This document shows, in pieces, positions 1-8,981 of a DNA stretch of 64,000 nucleotides (positions are counted from its first letter, which is position 1; every line of letters starts with the position of its first letter). Source of the DNA: Hyphococcus flavus (GTDB lineage Bacteria; Pseudomonadota; Alphaproteobacteria; Caulobacterales; Parvularculaceae); contig NZ_CP118166.1 of the NCBI RefSeq assembly GCF_028748065.1, positions 1,565,501 through 1,629,500 on the forward strand. Direction: 5' to 3'. The notes under the pieces are model-generated. The model had not been told where the DNA came from. It was given only the letters and a program-made list of their open reading frames with translations, and did not search any database. Both the position numbers and the translations under genes were made by a program.

Positions 1-1009
1 CCGCAGAGGCGACGGCGTAATCATCTTCAATCGTTATGGCTAAATGCAACCGCCCATCATCCGTGCGCGCCGGTGGGGTTGTGTAGGCGACACTTGGCGC
101 CTCATCGGCGATGACGCCAATCGGCCAAGCGGCAGTCCGTCCGCCTAAGGAGAGCTTCAAAAGTCCACTAGCATCAATGGGCAGTTCTGCTTTGGCGGCT
201 GAGCCATTGCGAACAAATTCCGCATCAGTGGAATTCATTTCCGTCTGAAATGACAGCGATGCATGGCCACGACCGTTGAGTTGCGCCTTCAGAACAGACC
301 CTTCAGGCGCATTCACTTGTGCTGACTGTTCGCTTAGCTCTTGTCCGGACTGTAACAGATAGATCGGCGCCTTGTTGGCGTAATCGGGCGGTTCTATCCA
401 GAGATCGGCGACAAGTTTCGCAGAACCGGTGTTGTGTGGTTGCATGCCCGCGAGGAGGCGTTCGTGCGTTTCGCCGCCGCTCGCAACCAAGGCGACGACC
501 AGAACGCCGAGCCCCGTGTAGCGCAAGCCCCAGGGGTCGCTAGCCTCAGCGGTTGCTCTTACGTTTTTCAGTCTGGCTTTTTTTGCTCGTTCGCGCATGT
601 CAGCGAGATGCGCCTGCCATAAGGGTGAGGAAGCATCGCCACTGGCGGAAGGTTTGTCATCAAGCGCCTGCAATGCTGCGTGATCGACCTTGCCGTCTTC
701 CTCAAGGCGTGTTTGCGCTTCGCGCCGCGAGGGAAACCTGAGTGAGCGAAGATCGCGAAACAGGAGAGCCGCGAAGCCGGCGCCGCTTAATGTTAACGCA
801 GCCCAATGCAGCCAGACCGGGAGAACAGCCCACAAATCGAACAGGCTGACGATTGCGAGGATCAGCGGAATAAAAAGCGCGGGCAGAATTGCCGGCCACA
901 GCCGTTCCCAAAACAGGACAAGGCGGGTCAAAGAAACGGCCGCCCTGCCGGGAAGACGTCTTCGCGCGCGGCGCGCTTTGGGTTGTGTCTGGCTCAACTC
1001 GCTCGTCAT
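1..1009 (-). CDS. DUF4175 / TIGR02302 family membrane protein, N-terminal part (cut by window edge)
   Basis: The reading frame is open from an ATG at 1007-1009 to the window edge, so only the first 336 residues are visible. They show a basic N-terminus, two close hydrophobic segments (roughly residues 40-62 and 68-84), then a stretch with RLEEDGKVDHAALQALDD, which I recognise from the alphaproteobacterial TIGR02302/DUF4175 family. A third hydrophobic segment follows near residue 170, then a probable periplasmic region including LWIEPPDYANKAPIYL. Full-length members are usually 800-900 residues. The biochemical role is unknown. The position downstream of lysA on the same strand is the usual one for this family in Rhizobiales and relatives. 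A purine-rich AAGAAG lies almost against the ATG. Family assignment is from memory of motifs and synteny. Confidence 0.8.
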   Translation of the reverse strand, partial: MTSELSQTQPKARRARRRLPGRAAVSLTRLVLFWERLWPAILPALFIPLILAIVSLFDLWAVLPVWLHWAALTLSGAGFAALLFRDLRSLRFPSRREAQTRLEEDGKVDHAALQALDDKPSASGDASSPLWQAHLADMRERAKKARLKNVRATAEASDPWGLRYTGLGVLVVALVASGGETHERLLAGMQPHNTGSAKLVADLWIEPPDYANKAPIYLLQSGQELSEQSAQVNAPEGSVLKAQLNGRGHASLSFQTEMNSTDAEFVRNGSAAKAELPIDASGLLKLSLGGRTAAWPIGVIADEAPSVAYTTPPARTDDGRLHLAITIEDDYAVASA

Positions 1010-1145
1010 ACTTCTTGCAGTCTACATGGGGTAGTGGCGCTCGTCGATGTTGTTCGCCTCATGCATTGGTCATTCTGACCGGTTCGGCAAGCCCGGTTGG
1101 ACATGATGAAGTCATTGGGGCGAGAATAGGTTAACGAAACGGAGA

Positions 1146-1529
1146 TTGTCAGGCTTGGTTTTTACGCTCGCTTCATCGAAACGCCGCCAGAAGCTCTCCG
1201 AAGAGGCTGCGCATTCGCGCGCTTCTCAATTGCGGCGCATTACGGCCTGTACGTTCGTCATTATCTACAACTTTGTGGGGATCGCGGACATCGTTTCAAC
1301 GGTAATCGCGCTAGAAGCAGGGGCCGGGGTCGAGGCCAATCCTATCCTCAATGCGATGATGACGCATATGGGCGAGGGGTGGATACTCGCCAAGCTTGCG
1401 CTGCAAGGATTGATCAGTTTCATGGTTCTGTGGTTTCCGCACTGGATCGTGCTTGCTTTTTTTGGCGTTGCGACCGCCGGAAACGCCTGGATCGTGTGGA
1501 ACAATTTTTCGATCGCTGGCGTGGTTTAA
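1146..1529 (+). CDS. DUF5658-like small membrane protein
   Basis: This is a 127-residue protein with three predicted membrane segments (about residues 38-58, 78-98 and 100-120). The ADIVSTVIALEAGAGVEANPIL block followed by G-W-hydrophobic-K resembles DUF5658, a family of unknown function with an N-P motif after the first helix. There is no in-frame ATG until after most of the domain. The start is therefore probably TTG at 1146 with GGAG immediately upstream, although TTG at 1155 is also possible. It runs towards lysA, and the two stop codons overlap by four bases (1526-1529). It lies in the opposite orientation to the conserved lysA/DUF4175 block, so it may be a local insertion into that cluster. 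Confidence 0.7.
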   Translation: MSGLVFTLASSKRRQKLSEEAAHSRASQLRRITACTFVIIYNFVGIADIVSTVIALEAGAGVEANPILNAMMTHMGEGWILAKLALQGLISFMVLWFPHWIVLAFFGVATAGNAWIVWNNFSIAGVV

Positions 1530-2788
1530 TCAAGCCACTCGGGATTTGATTCCAGGGACAACATATCTTCAAGCGACGGGCGCCGGCGGATCAGAGCGTA
1601 TTTGTCGCCGTTGACCAGCACCTCCGGCACAAGCGGGCGCGAATTATATTGCGAGGCCTGAACCGCGCCGTATGCGCCTGCGGACATGATCGCAACGTAT
1701 TCGCCGGGTGCGACTTCCGGTAGCTTGCGCGCCTTGGCGAAAAAGTCGCTGGACTCGCAAACTGGTCCGACGACGTCATAAGTTACGTCAGACGCCTCGG
1801 CATGTTTTGCCACGGGCAGGATATCGTGATGTGCGTCATAAAGCGCCGGACGAATAAGGTCGTTCATCGCAGCGTCCACAATCAGAAACCGGCGTGCTTC
1901 GCCTTTTTTGTCATAGATTACCCGTGTGACAAGAATGCCTGCGTTGCCGGCGATCATGCGGCCAGGCTCAAAGATCAACTGAACATTTAATGGCGCCGTG
2001 ACTCGTTTGATGAGTTTCGCATATTCATCCGGATGCGGCGGAACAGCGCCGGCGCCGTAAGGAATGCCGAGCCCGCCGCCCAGGTCAAGACGTTCAATGG
2101 CGCAACCATCTGCACGCAGATCCGTAATAAGATCAGCGGCTTTACGGAACGCTGCTTCGAACGGCGCGAGTTCCGAAATTTGCGACCCGATGTGTAAATC
2201 GAGCCCTTTGATGAGCACGCCTTTCATGGCGCGCGCTTTTGCGTACAGACGTCTTGCGTCAGCCCAGGCGACGCCGAATTTGTCTTCTTTTCGGCCGGTG
2301 GAAATTTTATCATGACCACCCGCGGCGACGTCCGGGTTGGCGCGAATGGCGACAGGCGCCTGTTTGCCAAGCTTCAAGGAAAGCGCATCCAGGACGTCAA
2401 GTTCCGGTTCCGATTCAACGTTGAATTGATAAATTCCAGCTTCCAGCGCGGCGCGCATTTCTTCTTCTGTCTTTCCGACACCGGAAAAGACAATCTTTTG
2501 CGGCGGAATGCCGGCTTTAAGGGCGCGGGCAAGTTCGCCGCCGGAAACTACATCAGCGCCAGCCCCCTCGTTTGCGAGAATGCGCAGGATGGCAAGATTT
2601 GAATTCGCTTTGACGGAATAGGCGACCAGAATGTCGGTGTCGGAAAACGCATTTGAAAAGACGCTTATATGCCGGCGCAATGTCGCTTCGGAATAGACGT
2701 AAAAAGGCGTTCCAATGTCGCCCGCCAGTTTTGCGACGTCGATACCTTCCGCATAAAGGCGGCCATCACGATAATCGAAGTGATGCAC
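1526..2788 (-). CDS. lysA: Diaminopimelate decarboxylase
   Basis: This PLP-dependent fold-III enzyme decarboxylates meso-diaminopimelate to L-lysine, the last step of lysine synthesis in the cytoplasm. The 420 residues match the usual length. The PLP lysine lies in AYSVKANSN near residue 60. The HIGSQ motif and the glycine-rich LDLGGGLGIPY phosphate-binding loop follow in the barrel, and the C-terminal CESSDFF and GAYGAVQASQYNSRP motifs supply substrate-binding and active-site residues from the second subunit. Downstream of argH and the lptM-like gene on the same strand, it completes the familiar alphaproteobacterial argH-lptM-lysA block. The upstream gene ends only three bases before its ATG, so translation is probably coupled. 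Confidence 0.97.
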   Translation of the reverse strand: MHHFDYRDGRLYAEGIDVAKLAGDIGTPFYVYSEATLRRHISVFSNAFSDTDILVAYSVKANSNLAILRILANEGAGADVVSGGELARALKAGIPPQKIVFSGVGKTEEEMRAALEAGIYQFNVESEPELDVLDALSLKLGKQAPVAIRANPDVAAGGHDKISTGRKEDKFGVAWADARRLYAKARAMKGVLIKGLDLHIGSQISELAPFEAAFRKAADLITDLRADGCAIERLDLGGGLGIPYGAGAVPPHPDEYAKLIKRVTAPLNVQLIFEPGRMIAGNAGILVTRVIYDKKGEARRFLIVDAAMNDLIRPALYDAHHDILPVAKHAEASDVTYDVVGPVCESSDFFAKARKLPEVAPGEYVAIMSAGAYGAVQASQYNSRPLVPEVLVNGDKYALIRRRPSLEDMLSLESNPEWLD

Positions 2789-2791
2789 GGT

Positions 2792-2902
2792 TTATCCAGC
2801 GCTGGTTTCTTCTTGTGGTTCTCCTGGCGCGCGTAACGGCGCTTTCTTGCCGCAAGCAGAAACAGCGAGTACAAGCGCGGCGAGAACAAGGATAGCACGC
2901 AT
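2792..2902 (-). CDS. lptM: Very small lipoprotein, LptM (YifL)-like
   Basis: This 36-residue open frame is easily missed because of its length. It starts at ATG 2900-2902, two bases after the argH stop, with AAGGAGAA located inside the end of argH. The sequence is a lipoprotein signal (RAILVLAALVLAVSAC, lipid-bearing Cys17) followed by GKKAPLRAPGE. That Gly-Lys-Lys-x-Pro-Leu tail is the signature of LptM, which in E. coli assists maturation of the LPS translocon LptD/LptE. The gene ends three bases before lysA. The same small gene sits between argH and lysA in many alphaproteobacteria. Function in this organism is inferred from the family. Confidence 0.88.
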   Translation of the reverse strand: MRAILVLAALVLAVSACGKKAPLRAPGEPQEETSAG

Positions 2903-2904
2903 GA

Positions 2905-4314
2905 TCAATTCTCCTTTGTCAGAGCCGCAAGCCAGCGGCTCGCTTCACGCTTAACATTTTCCGGCGCGGTTCCGCCATAGGCTTTACGCGAGGCGACGGA
3001 AGCTTCGACCGAAAGAACGGAGAACACATTTTCAGTGATGCGCTTTTCCACGGCTTGCATGTCGCCCAGTTTCAATTGATCGAGCCTGACTGATTTACTT
3101 TCAGCGATGGCGACGATCCTTCCGGTGATATGATGGGCGTCCCGGAACGGCGTTTTAAGTTCGCGCACGAGCCAGTCAGCAAGGTCTGTCGCGGTCGAGT
3201 ATCCACGCGCGGCGGCGTCTTTCATGGCGTCGCGGTTGATTGAAATGTCGCCAATCATGCCAGTCATAGCGGCTGTCGCTAACGCCAGCGCATCTACCGC
3301 CTCGAAGGTCGCGGCTTTGTCTTCCTGCAGATCCTTGGCGTAGGCGAGAGGCAGTGCTTTCATCACTGATAGTAAGCTGTTGAGCGAGCCATAGATGCGG
3401 CCGGTTTTCGCACGCACAAGTTCGGCGGCGTCCGGGTTGCGTTTTTGCGGCATGATTGATGAGCCGGTCGAGAACGCATCGCTTAGAGAGGCAAAGCCAA
3501 ATTGCGGTGACGTCCAAAGCACGATTTCTTCCGCAAGGCGCGAAAGATGCATAGCCGTAATGGCTGCTGCGGATAAAAGTTCAAGCGCAAAATCGCGCGA
3601 GGATACTGCGTCAAGTGAGTTCGCGCAGGGACGGTCAAACCCTAGCGCGTTTGCGGTTGTTTTCCGGTCAATAGGAAATGGCGTTCCGGCGAGAGCCGCC
3701 GCGCCGAGCGGACATTCGTTCATGCGCTTGCGCGCGTCGGCGAAACGGCCCGCATCGCGGGAAAACATTTCAACATAGGCCAGCAAGTGATGACCGAAGG
3801 TCACAGGCTGCGCCGTTTGCAAATGGGTAAAGCCGGGCATGACCGCGTCAGCATGCGTTTCGGCTTGTACTGCAAGCGCTCGCATCAGGGTCTTGAGCGC
3901 AGTTTCAGCTTCGTCACAAGCGCGCCGGCACCATAGTCTGAAATCCGTTGCTACCTGGTCGTTGCGCGAGCGCGCCGTGTGAAGCCGGCCTGCCGGCTCG
4001 CCGATGATTTCTTTCAGACGCGCCTCGATATTCATATGAATGTCTTCAAGCGCGCGGCTGAACTTGAAAGCGCCGCTTTCGATCTCACCCGCGATCTGGT
4101 CGAGCCCGTTCAGGATTGCGCGTGCGTCTTCATCTGAAATAATCCCCGCCGCCGCCAGCATCGCCGCATGGGCCTTCGAACCAGCGATATCCTCGCGCCA
4201 CAACCGCTTATCGATATCGATGGACGCATTGATCGCTTCCATGATTTCCGCGGGGCCTTGCGAAAATCGCCCGCCCCACATTTGGTTTTCTTCTCTTTCG
4301 GTCTTATCTGACAT
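2905..4314 (-). CDS. argH: Argininosuccinate lyase
   Basis: It cleaves argininosuccinate to arginine and fumarate, the last step of arginine synthesis. The 469 residues fit the fumarase/aspartase superfamily. Visible motifs are [10 protein letters not shown] at the N-terminus, [13 protein letters not shown] (substrate binding), the [15 protein letters not shown] block with the catalytic histidine, and the superfamily signature [12 protein letters not shown] near residue 290 with the catalytic serine. The annotated ATG at 4314 adds [11 protein letters not shown] before the conserved MWGGRF; an ATG at 4281 is an alternative start. It heads the argH-lptM-lysA block and is divergent from the thioredoxin-like gene, with only 29 bases between their start codons. 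Confidence 0.97.
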   Translation of the reverse strand: MSDKTEREENQMWGGRFSQGPAEIMEAINASIDIDKRLWREDIAGSKAHAAMLAAAGIISDEDARAILNGLDQIAGEIESGAFKFSRALEDIHMNIEARLKEIIGEPAGRLHTARSRNDQVATDFRLWCRRACDEAETALKTLMRALAVQAETHADAVMPGFTHLQTAQPVTFGHHLLAYVEMFSRDAGRFADARKRMNECPLGAAALAGTPFPIDRKTTANALGFDRPCANSLDAVSSRDFALELLSAAAITAMHLSRLAEEIVLWTSPQFGFASLSDAFSTGSSIMPQKRNPDAAELVRAKTGRIYGSLNSLLSVMKALPLAYAKDLQEDKAATFEAVDALALATAAMTGMIGDISINRDAMKDAAARGYSTATDLADWLVRELKTPFRDAHHITGRIVAIAESKSVRLDQLKLGDMQAVEKRITENVFSVLSVEASVASRKAYGGTAPENVKREASRWLAALTKEN

Positions 4315-4343
4315 GGCGCAATACTTAATAGGTTGAAGGGAAA

Positions 4344-4952
4344 ATGACGGATATCATCAAACAGCCGCGTTTCTGGCTCCTCGTCTGGGGCGGCCTTGGC
4401 GCGTTGTTTCTCCTCTATTTTATCGTGAATGCAAGCCTGGGCCCATCAGGCCCGAGCGAACCTTCCGCATTAGACCATGACCAAGCATTGCTTGTAGGCG
4501 AGATGGCTGACTTCACCTACACGTTTCCGCCGCGCGGCGCTTCCGATGTCGGTTTTGACCATAATGGCGAGCCAATGACTCTGGCGGATTTTCGCGGCAA
4601 GGCTGTTCTGGTCAACTTCTGGGCGACGACCTGCGCGCCGTGTCTCGTCGAACTTCCGTCACTAGATCAGCTTGAAGGCGATCTTGGCGGCCAGCGCTTT
4701 GAGGTTGTCGCTGTGGCGGCGGACCCGCGCGGGCCAGAAACAGCGCAGCAGTTTCTCGACCGGCTGGAGATTAAAAATCTGAAACTTTATGCTGACGCCA
4801 ATCTGCAATTCGCCTTTTCTGTAGGCGGCGCCGACGTCCTTCCGACCAGTATTTTGTATAGCGCCAGCGGAGAAGAGGTTGGCAGGATTGTCGGCGAGGC
4901 CGATTGGGCGAGCCCCGAGGCGCGCCGTCTCATCGCTTCGGCCATGCCATAA
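4344..4952 (+). CDS. tlpA: TlpA/ResA-like membrane-anchored thiol-disulfide oxidoreductase
   Basis: This is a 202-residue protein with a single N-terminal membrane anchor (residues 10-30) and a periplasmic thioredoxin fold. The redox centre is WATTCAPC (Cys97, Cys100) following a typical VLVNFW strand, and the cis-proline loop is probably DVLPTSILY. Family members reduce apocytochrome c or the CuA site of cytochrome oxidase, which suits the oxidase cluster later in the window, although the substrate cannot be read from the sequence. GAAGGG precedes the ATG. The divergent arrangement with argH is common in Rhizobiales. Confidence 0.88.
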   Translation: MTDIIKQPRFWLLVWGGLGALFLLYFIVNASLGPSGPSEPSALDHDQALLVGEMADFTYTFPPRGASDVGFDHNGEPMTLADFRGKAVLVNFWATTCAPCLVELPSLDQLEGDLGGQRFEVVAVAADPRGPETAQQFLDRLEIKNLKLYADANLQFAFSVGGADVLPTSILYSASGEEVGRIVGEADWASPEARRLIASAMP

Positions 4953-5063
4953 GCACCGCGTGCGCCCTAGGTTTCCGGCGGCAATGCCGATATAGACGTC
5001 CCATTCGCAAGGGGCAGGCGCAAACCGGGTCGCCGCAAAATTTTCTTCGAGGGAGCTGATTTC

Positions 5064-6731
5064 ATGACATTCTCAAAAACATTGCTGGCGGGCGCCGCCG
5101 TGCTGGCGCTGGTTGCATGCGGTAAGAAAGAATCCGACACGCCAGCATCGCCTTCAAGCCAGCAGGCAGCGAAGGTCAACGCCGCGTCGCCGCTTGAGAA
5201 ACGCTTTACCCTCGCTGACGCGGAACCGGTCGATATTGATGCGCTGTTCGCGTTAATGCCGGAAGCAAGCCGTCCGACATATGAAAGCGCGGCGTTCGAC
5301 GATGCGCTTGGCGCCACTGTAGTGTCCAATTTGCGTTTCGCTGACGGTAATGACGGCGAAGCGGTAACCGTTGAGCGGGCAGAGTTCTATGGCGTTGACC
5401 TCGAAGCAATTGAGCGGGTGAGTTCGGCGGAAGAAGCGGCCACAGATGCGCCGTTTGAAAAAATCTTCGACAAAGTACGTTTTTTCAACATGGCGTCGGA
5501 AGGTTTTGAAGAGGGGGAAGAGGCTGGAAAACTCTCCATCGGCGGGCTTGAACTCGATCAATTGCAGATCAGACAGGGCGGCGCGAAGGGCGACGGAACA
5601 GGCGATGACGGCGCCAGGTTTTTCAACGCCGTCAATCTCGCCGGGCTTTATTTCAAGGACATGAGTTTTGAGATGAGTTCGCCGGAGGCGCCGCAAGTTG
5701 TCATGTCCGCCCCTGATTTTCGGATTGTGGGCCTTGGCGGCGGAAAGCTGAACGCGATTATCGCCAACGATCTCGAATACACCATGGCGCAAACGCCTGA
5801 ATCACGGGCCGCCATGCGCGAAGTAATGGGCCCACAGGGCGCGATGTTCCTGAACGGCCCGCTAGCCGGTTTCCTCGCGCCGGAAAGCCAGCGCGTAAAG
5901 ATGTCGTCTTTCGAGTGGCGAAGCATAGATTTTTCCGGACTGCTTGAATGGGGCTTGCGCGATGAAAAGCCGCCAATGACGGAAGAAAACCTAATCGACC
6001 TCGGCGTTATGAAGGCGCTGGATATGGAAACCTATATTGGCGGCAAACTCGCCGGCACCGTCAAGGAAGCGTCAATGTCTGCGGCGGAGTTCAAATGGCT
6101 GATCCCGTCGAACATTCGCGTTGACACCAAAGACGCGTCTTTCGATTATACCGCCTATGTTCCTGATACGGAAGAAGAAGTGCTGGGCGTGATGAAAAAG
6201 CACGGCCTCGATAAGCTAAAAGGCGATGGCTATGCGCAATGGGTCTGGGACGACAGATCGGGCATGGCGGATCTTGACTATGTGGCCAACGCGCCGGGCT
6301 TCATGAATTTCGCTGTCGATCTTGGCTTCTCCGGCCTCAAGCTTGATGACATGGCGGCTGCAGAGGCGGCGGGCGAAAGTCCTTTCGCGGCGACTGGCGC
6401 GTTCAAAAATTTCAAATTGACCCTGGAAGACAAAAAGGCGCTGGACGCGATCTTTGATGTGGCGGCGCTGCAAATGGGCGGTTCTGGCGCTGATCTGCGC
6501 CAGTCGGCTCCGGCCATGATCCGCCTTTCGGGTGCGCAGGCGGCCCAGATGAACCCCAAATTTTCCGCTTATGTAAACGCGCTCGCCGATTTTGTGGGCG
6601 AGGGCGGCACGCTTGAAATTACGGCTGATCCGGCCGAGCCCGTTGATTTTGCAACGCTTCAGGAGACGGGGACCACAGCGCCGCAAACCATGCCGGATTT
6701 GCTGAAACTAGAGGTGACGCACAAGAAATAA
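5064..6731 (+). CDS. Exported lipoprotein of unknown family (tandem paralogue 1)
   Basis: This 555-residue protein has a clear lipoprotein signal (LLAGAAVLALVAC, Cys19) and a good Shine-Dalgarno (GAGGGAG) before the ATG. I do not recognise a named domain. The body looks globular and acidic, rich in alternating hydrophobic residues, with no membrane segment after the signal. The last 90 residues, from LRQSAPAMIRLSGAQAAQ to the PVDFATLQETG and APQTMPDLLKLEVTH blocks, match the end of the next gene closely. A central stretch ending in TEENLIDLG is also shared with it. The two are therefore tandem duplicates. The family could be one of the large envelope-lipoprotein families seen in marine alphaproteobacteria, but I cannot name it. 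Confidence 0.85.
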   Translation: MTFSKTLLAGAAVLALVACGKKESDTPASPSSQQAAKVNAASPLEKRFTLADAEPVDIDALFALMPEASRPTYESAAFDDALGATVVSNLRFADGNDGEAVTVERAEFYGVDLEAIERVSSAEEAATDAPFEKIFDKVRFFNMASEGFEEGEEAGKLSIGGLELDQLQIRQGGAKGDGTGDDGARFFNAVNLAGLYFKDMSFEMSSPEAPQVVMSAPDFRIVGLGGGKLNAIIANDLEYTMAQTPESRAAMREVMGPQGAMFLNGPLAGFLAPESQRVKMSSFEWRSIDFSGLLEWGLRDEKPPMTEENLIDLGVMKALDMETYIGGKLAGTVKEASMSAAEFKWLIPSNIRVDTKDASFDYTAYVPDTEEEVLGVMKKHGLDKLKGDGYAQWVWDDRSGMADLDYVANAPGFMNFAVDLGFSGLKLDDMAAAEAAGESPFAATGAFKNFKLTLEDKKALDAIFDVAALQMGGSGADLRQSAPAMIRLSGAQAAQMNPKFSAYVNALADFVGEGGTLEITADPAEPVDFATLQETGTTAPQTMPDLLKLEVTHKK

Positions 6732-6751
6732 GCGGTTACAGTTACCTCGCT

Positions 6752-6776
6752 GGCGCAAAGTGTGGGGCTTTGCGCC
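6752..6776 (+). other. Perfect 9-bp hairpin between the tandem paralogues
   Basis: GGCGCAAAG (6752-6760) pairs exactly with CTTTGCGCC (6768-6776) around a 7-base loop. No T-run follows on either strand, so it is a poor intrinsic terminator. It could be a Rho-associated or mRNA-stabilising structure between the two lipoprotein genes. Confidence 0.5.
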
Positions 6777-6862
6777 GGTGATGAGTTTGGGGGCGGCGGG
6801 GCTCGTCCTCACGGGTGGCAAGCGGAGTGCAGTTCTCCGAAAAGGGGTTCGAGGGGAAAATC

Positions 6863-8668
6863 ATGCTAAAAGCGGTTGCGCCGTCTCGCTTGAGATCTGT
6901 GCGGAATGTCATTTGCGTCACATTCGGAATATTTGCCGCTCACTCCTGCGCCAGCACGACGGCGCCCTCTTTAACCGCCCAAGACCTCCTCGTCGCACCC
7001 TATACCTATGCGGCGGGCCAGCCGTTCGATGTTGATGCATTTCTTGCGGCTTTTCCTTCCTGGCTGACAACATCCTACAGCGCTGCCGAGTTTGACCCTG
7101 AGCAGGGCGCAATGGTCATTGAGAACTTCCGGTTCGGTTTTGCCGCCGCACCGGAGCTTGGTTTTCTCGCTGATCGCGCAGTGGTCTGGGATGCTGATGT
7201 CGACAGCATGACGGCGGTCTTTTCCGGCACCGCAAACAATACCGCTAAAGCGTCGTTGTTTGACCGCATCGCTTTGGAAGGGTTGCGGTCGGAAGGCATG
7301 CAATGGGATGGCGGGTCTGAAAGCGCATCCATTAGCTTTGATAAGCTTGTAATTGATGGCCTTGCTGCACGCTCTTATAACTTGGCGCCGAAAGCCGGTG
7401 TTGGAGAGGAGTCGAAAATTCTCCGGAATATGGCGGCGGTCATGGGTTCATTCGCCTATGACGGAGCGGCCTATTCAAACTTTTCACTACGGCTTGCAAA
7501 CAGCAGCGGCGAGCGTGTTGAAGTCGACGTGGCCGAAGCGTTTGCTCGTGGCTATGATGCGGGCGCGGTCGCGTTTCAAAGCGCAAGCGGCGTCACCGCC
7601 CTCATTCACAGTGCATCGGATGATGTTCCCGTTGAAGTTTCGGAAAAAGTCAAAGGTAAAAGGGCTGAAGGGCCGTACGCCAAGATCCTGAACCTGCCGC
7701 CCAGCGAAGCAATGAACGAAGTCTTGCGCCGCCCGACGGCGATGCTGGCGGCGGCGGCGGTAGGCGAAACAACCGCCTATGAAATCGACTATACTGAAGC
7801 GCGCGGGGCCGATTTAAGCGGTGCGTTGCTCTGGCTGGCTCGTTGGGAGCTGCCGCCGATCACTGAAACGAATCTTATCGACCTTGGCGCCCAGACCATG
7901 CTCGGCTACCGCGAAAGCTGGGACGGACAGTTGATTCAATCAATTGAAAGAACGGAAATTCCAGCCGCTGATTTCTACTGGTTGGTTCCGGCTCAATACG
8001 ATGTTGTGTACAGCGGTTACACACAAGAAATCGGGCAGATGTTCGGCGTGATGCAAAACCGCATGCCGCCTGGGTTTTCGACCGAAGCAGCGCCGCAATT
8101 CGAAGAGATGTTTGCTGTTATGAATGCGCTCGGCCTTGAGCGTATTGCGGGCGACATGGATTTCTCCTGGCGCTGGAATGGTGAGACCGGCGATGCAGCG
8201 GTATCGACATCAAGCGATCTGATCGATCTGTTGACAAACGATCTGGGCATTAGCGTTGGCGGCCCGACCCTTGCTGAATGGGACGTCATGGCGCGCAACG
8301 ACACCCCGATGGCTGCAGCCGTCACCGACATCTCACTGCAAGGCTTTAATTTCGGACTGGGCGATCGCGGCATTCTTGATCGCGCTTTCGCCTATGCCGC
8401 TGAGGAGCAGGGCATGACCGGACCTGACCTGCGTCAGTCTATGTCCGCCATGGCGCGACTTACTGGCGCGCAAGCCGGTGAGATGAATCCGCGGATTGAA
8501 TCCTATGCCGGCGCTGTTGCGGATTTCATCGCTGGCGGCGGACGGATCGACATCGTTGCAGCGCCTGAGACGCCGGTTGACTTCATGACGCTTCAGTCAG
8601 TTGGCCAGACGGCGCCTCAAACGCTGCCGGATGTCTTGAATCTTTCCATAACGCACACGGCTGAATAG
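6863..8668 (+). CDS. Exported protein of unknown family (tandem paralogue 2), possible lipoprotein
   Basis: This is a 601-residue paralogue of the preceding gene, with shared blocks at TETNLIDLG and at the C-terminus from LRQSMSAMARLTGAQAGE to LPDVLNLSITH. I chose the ATG at 6863 because GAGGGGAAAATC lies directly before it and the signal sequence then begins properly. An in-frame start at 6815 would add 16 unconvincing residues. The signal ends IFAAHSCAS; Cys29 could be lipidated, but His at -2 makes the lipobox weak, so a soluble periplasmic form is possible. No catalytic motif is evident. The two paralogues differ by tens of residues and have diverged strongly outside the shared blocks, which implies an old duplication. 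Confidence 0.83.
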   Translation: MLKAVAPSRLRSVRNVICVTFGIFAAHSCASTTAPSLTAQDLLVAPYTYAAGQPFDVDAFLAAFPSWLTTSYSAAEFDPEQGAMVIENFRFGFAAAPELGFLADRAVVWDADVDSMTAVFSGTANNTAKASLFDRIALEGLRSEGMQWDGGSESASISFDKLVIDGLAARSYNLAPKAGVGEESKILRNMAAVMGSFAYDGAAYSNFSLRLANSSGERVEVDVAEAFARGYDAGAVAFQSASGVTALIHSASDDVPVEVSEKVKGKRAEGPYAKILNLPPSEAMNEVLRRPTAMLAAAAVGETTAYEIDYTEARGADLSGALLWLARWELPPITETNLIDLGAQTMLGYRESWDGQLIQSIERTEIPAADFYWLVPAQYDVVYSGYTQEIGQMFGVMQNRMPPGFSTEAAPQFEEMFAVMNALGLERIAGDMDFSWRWNGETGDAAVSTSSDLIDLLTNDLGISVGGPTLAEWDVMARNDTPMAAAVTDISLQGFNFGLGDRGILDRAFAYAAEEQGMTGPDLRQSMSAMARLTGAQAGEMNPRIESYAGAVADFIAGGGRIDIVAAPETPVDFMTLQSVGQTAPQTLPDVLNLSITHTAE

Positions 8669-8696
8669 CCTTCGCGCGCTTTGAGCGTCAGACGGC

Positions 8697-8900
8697 TTAG
8701 TCGTCCAGCACGAATGTCACCTTGAGGATGACGCGGTATTCCTTGATCTTGCCGTTGTCGAGGATCAGCGACTGATCCTTAACCCATGCGCCTTCAACTT
8801 GCTTGAGAGTCTTATTTGCGCGTTCGATTCCGTTCTCGATCGCATCGTGAAAGCTTTTCTTGGAACCGGCGATAATCTCCGTTACGCGAGCAACTGCCAT
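8697..8900 (-). CDS. Dodecin flavin-binding protein
   Basis: Dodecins are dodecameric hollow spheres that bind and store FMN, riboflavin or lumichrome. The 67 residues match the family length. VARVTEIIAGSKKSFHDAIE is the characteristic beta strand and helix, and Trp39 in VEGAWVKD is the flavin-stacking tryptophan. The start is supported by a strong GGAGGATAATAT before the ATG. It is followed on the same strand, 80 bases on, by an unrelated dehydrogenase. Confidence 0.95.
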   Translation of the reverse strand: MAVARVTEIIAGSKKSFHDAIENGIERANKTLKQVEGAWVKDQSLILDNGKIKEYRVILKVTFVLDD

Positions 8901-8981
8901 ATATTATCCTCCATGGGTCTTTGTTAAATTCGCCCCAGCGAGGAATTAGAGCGCTTTTAAACTAGCGTTGCAAATGCGCCT

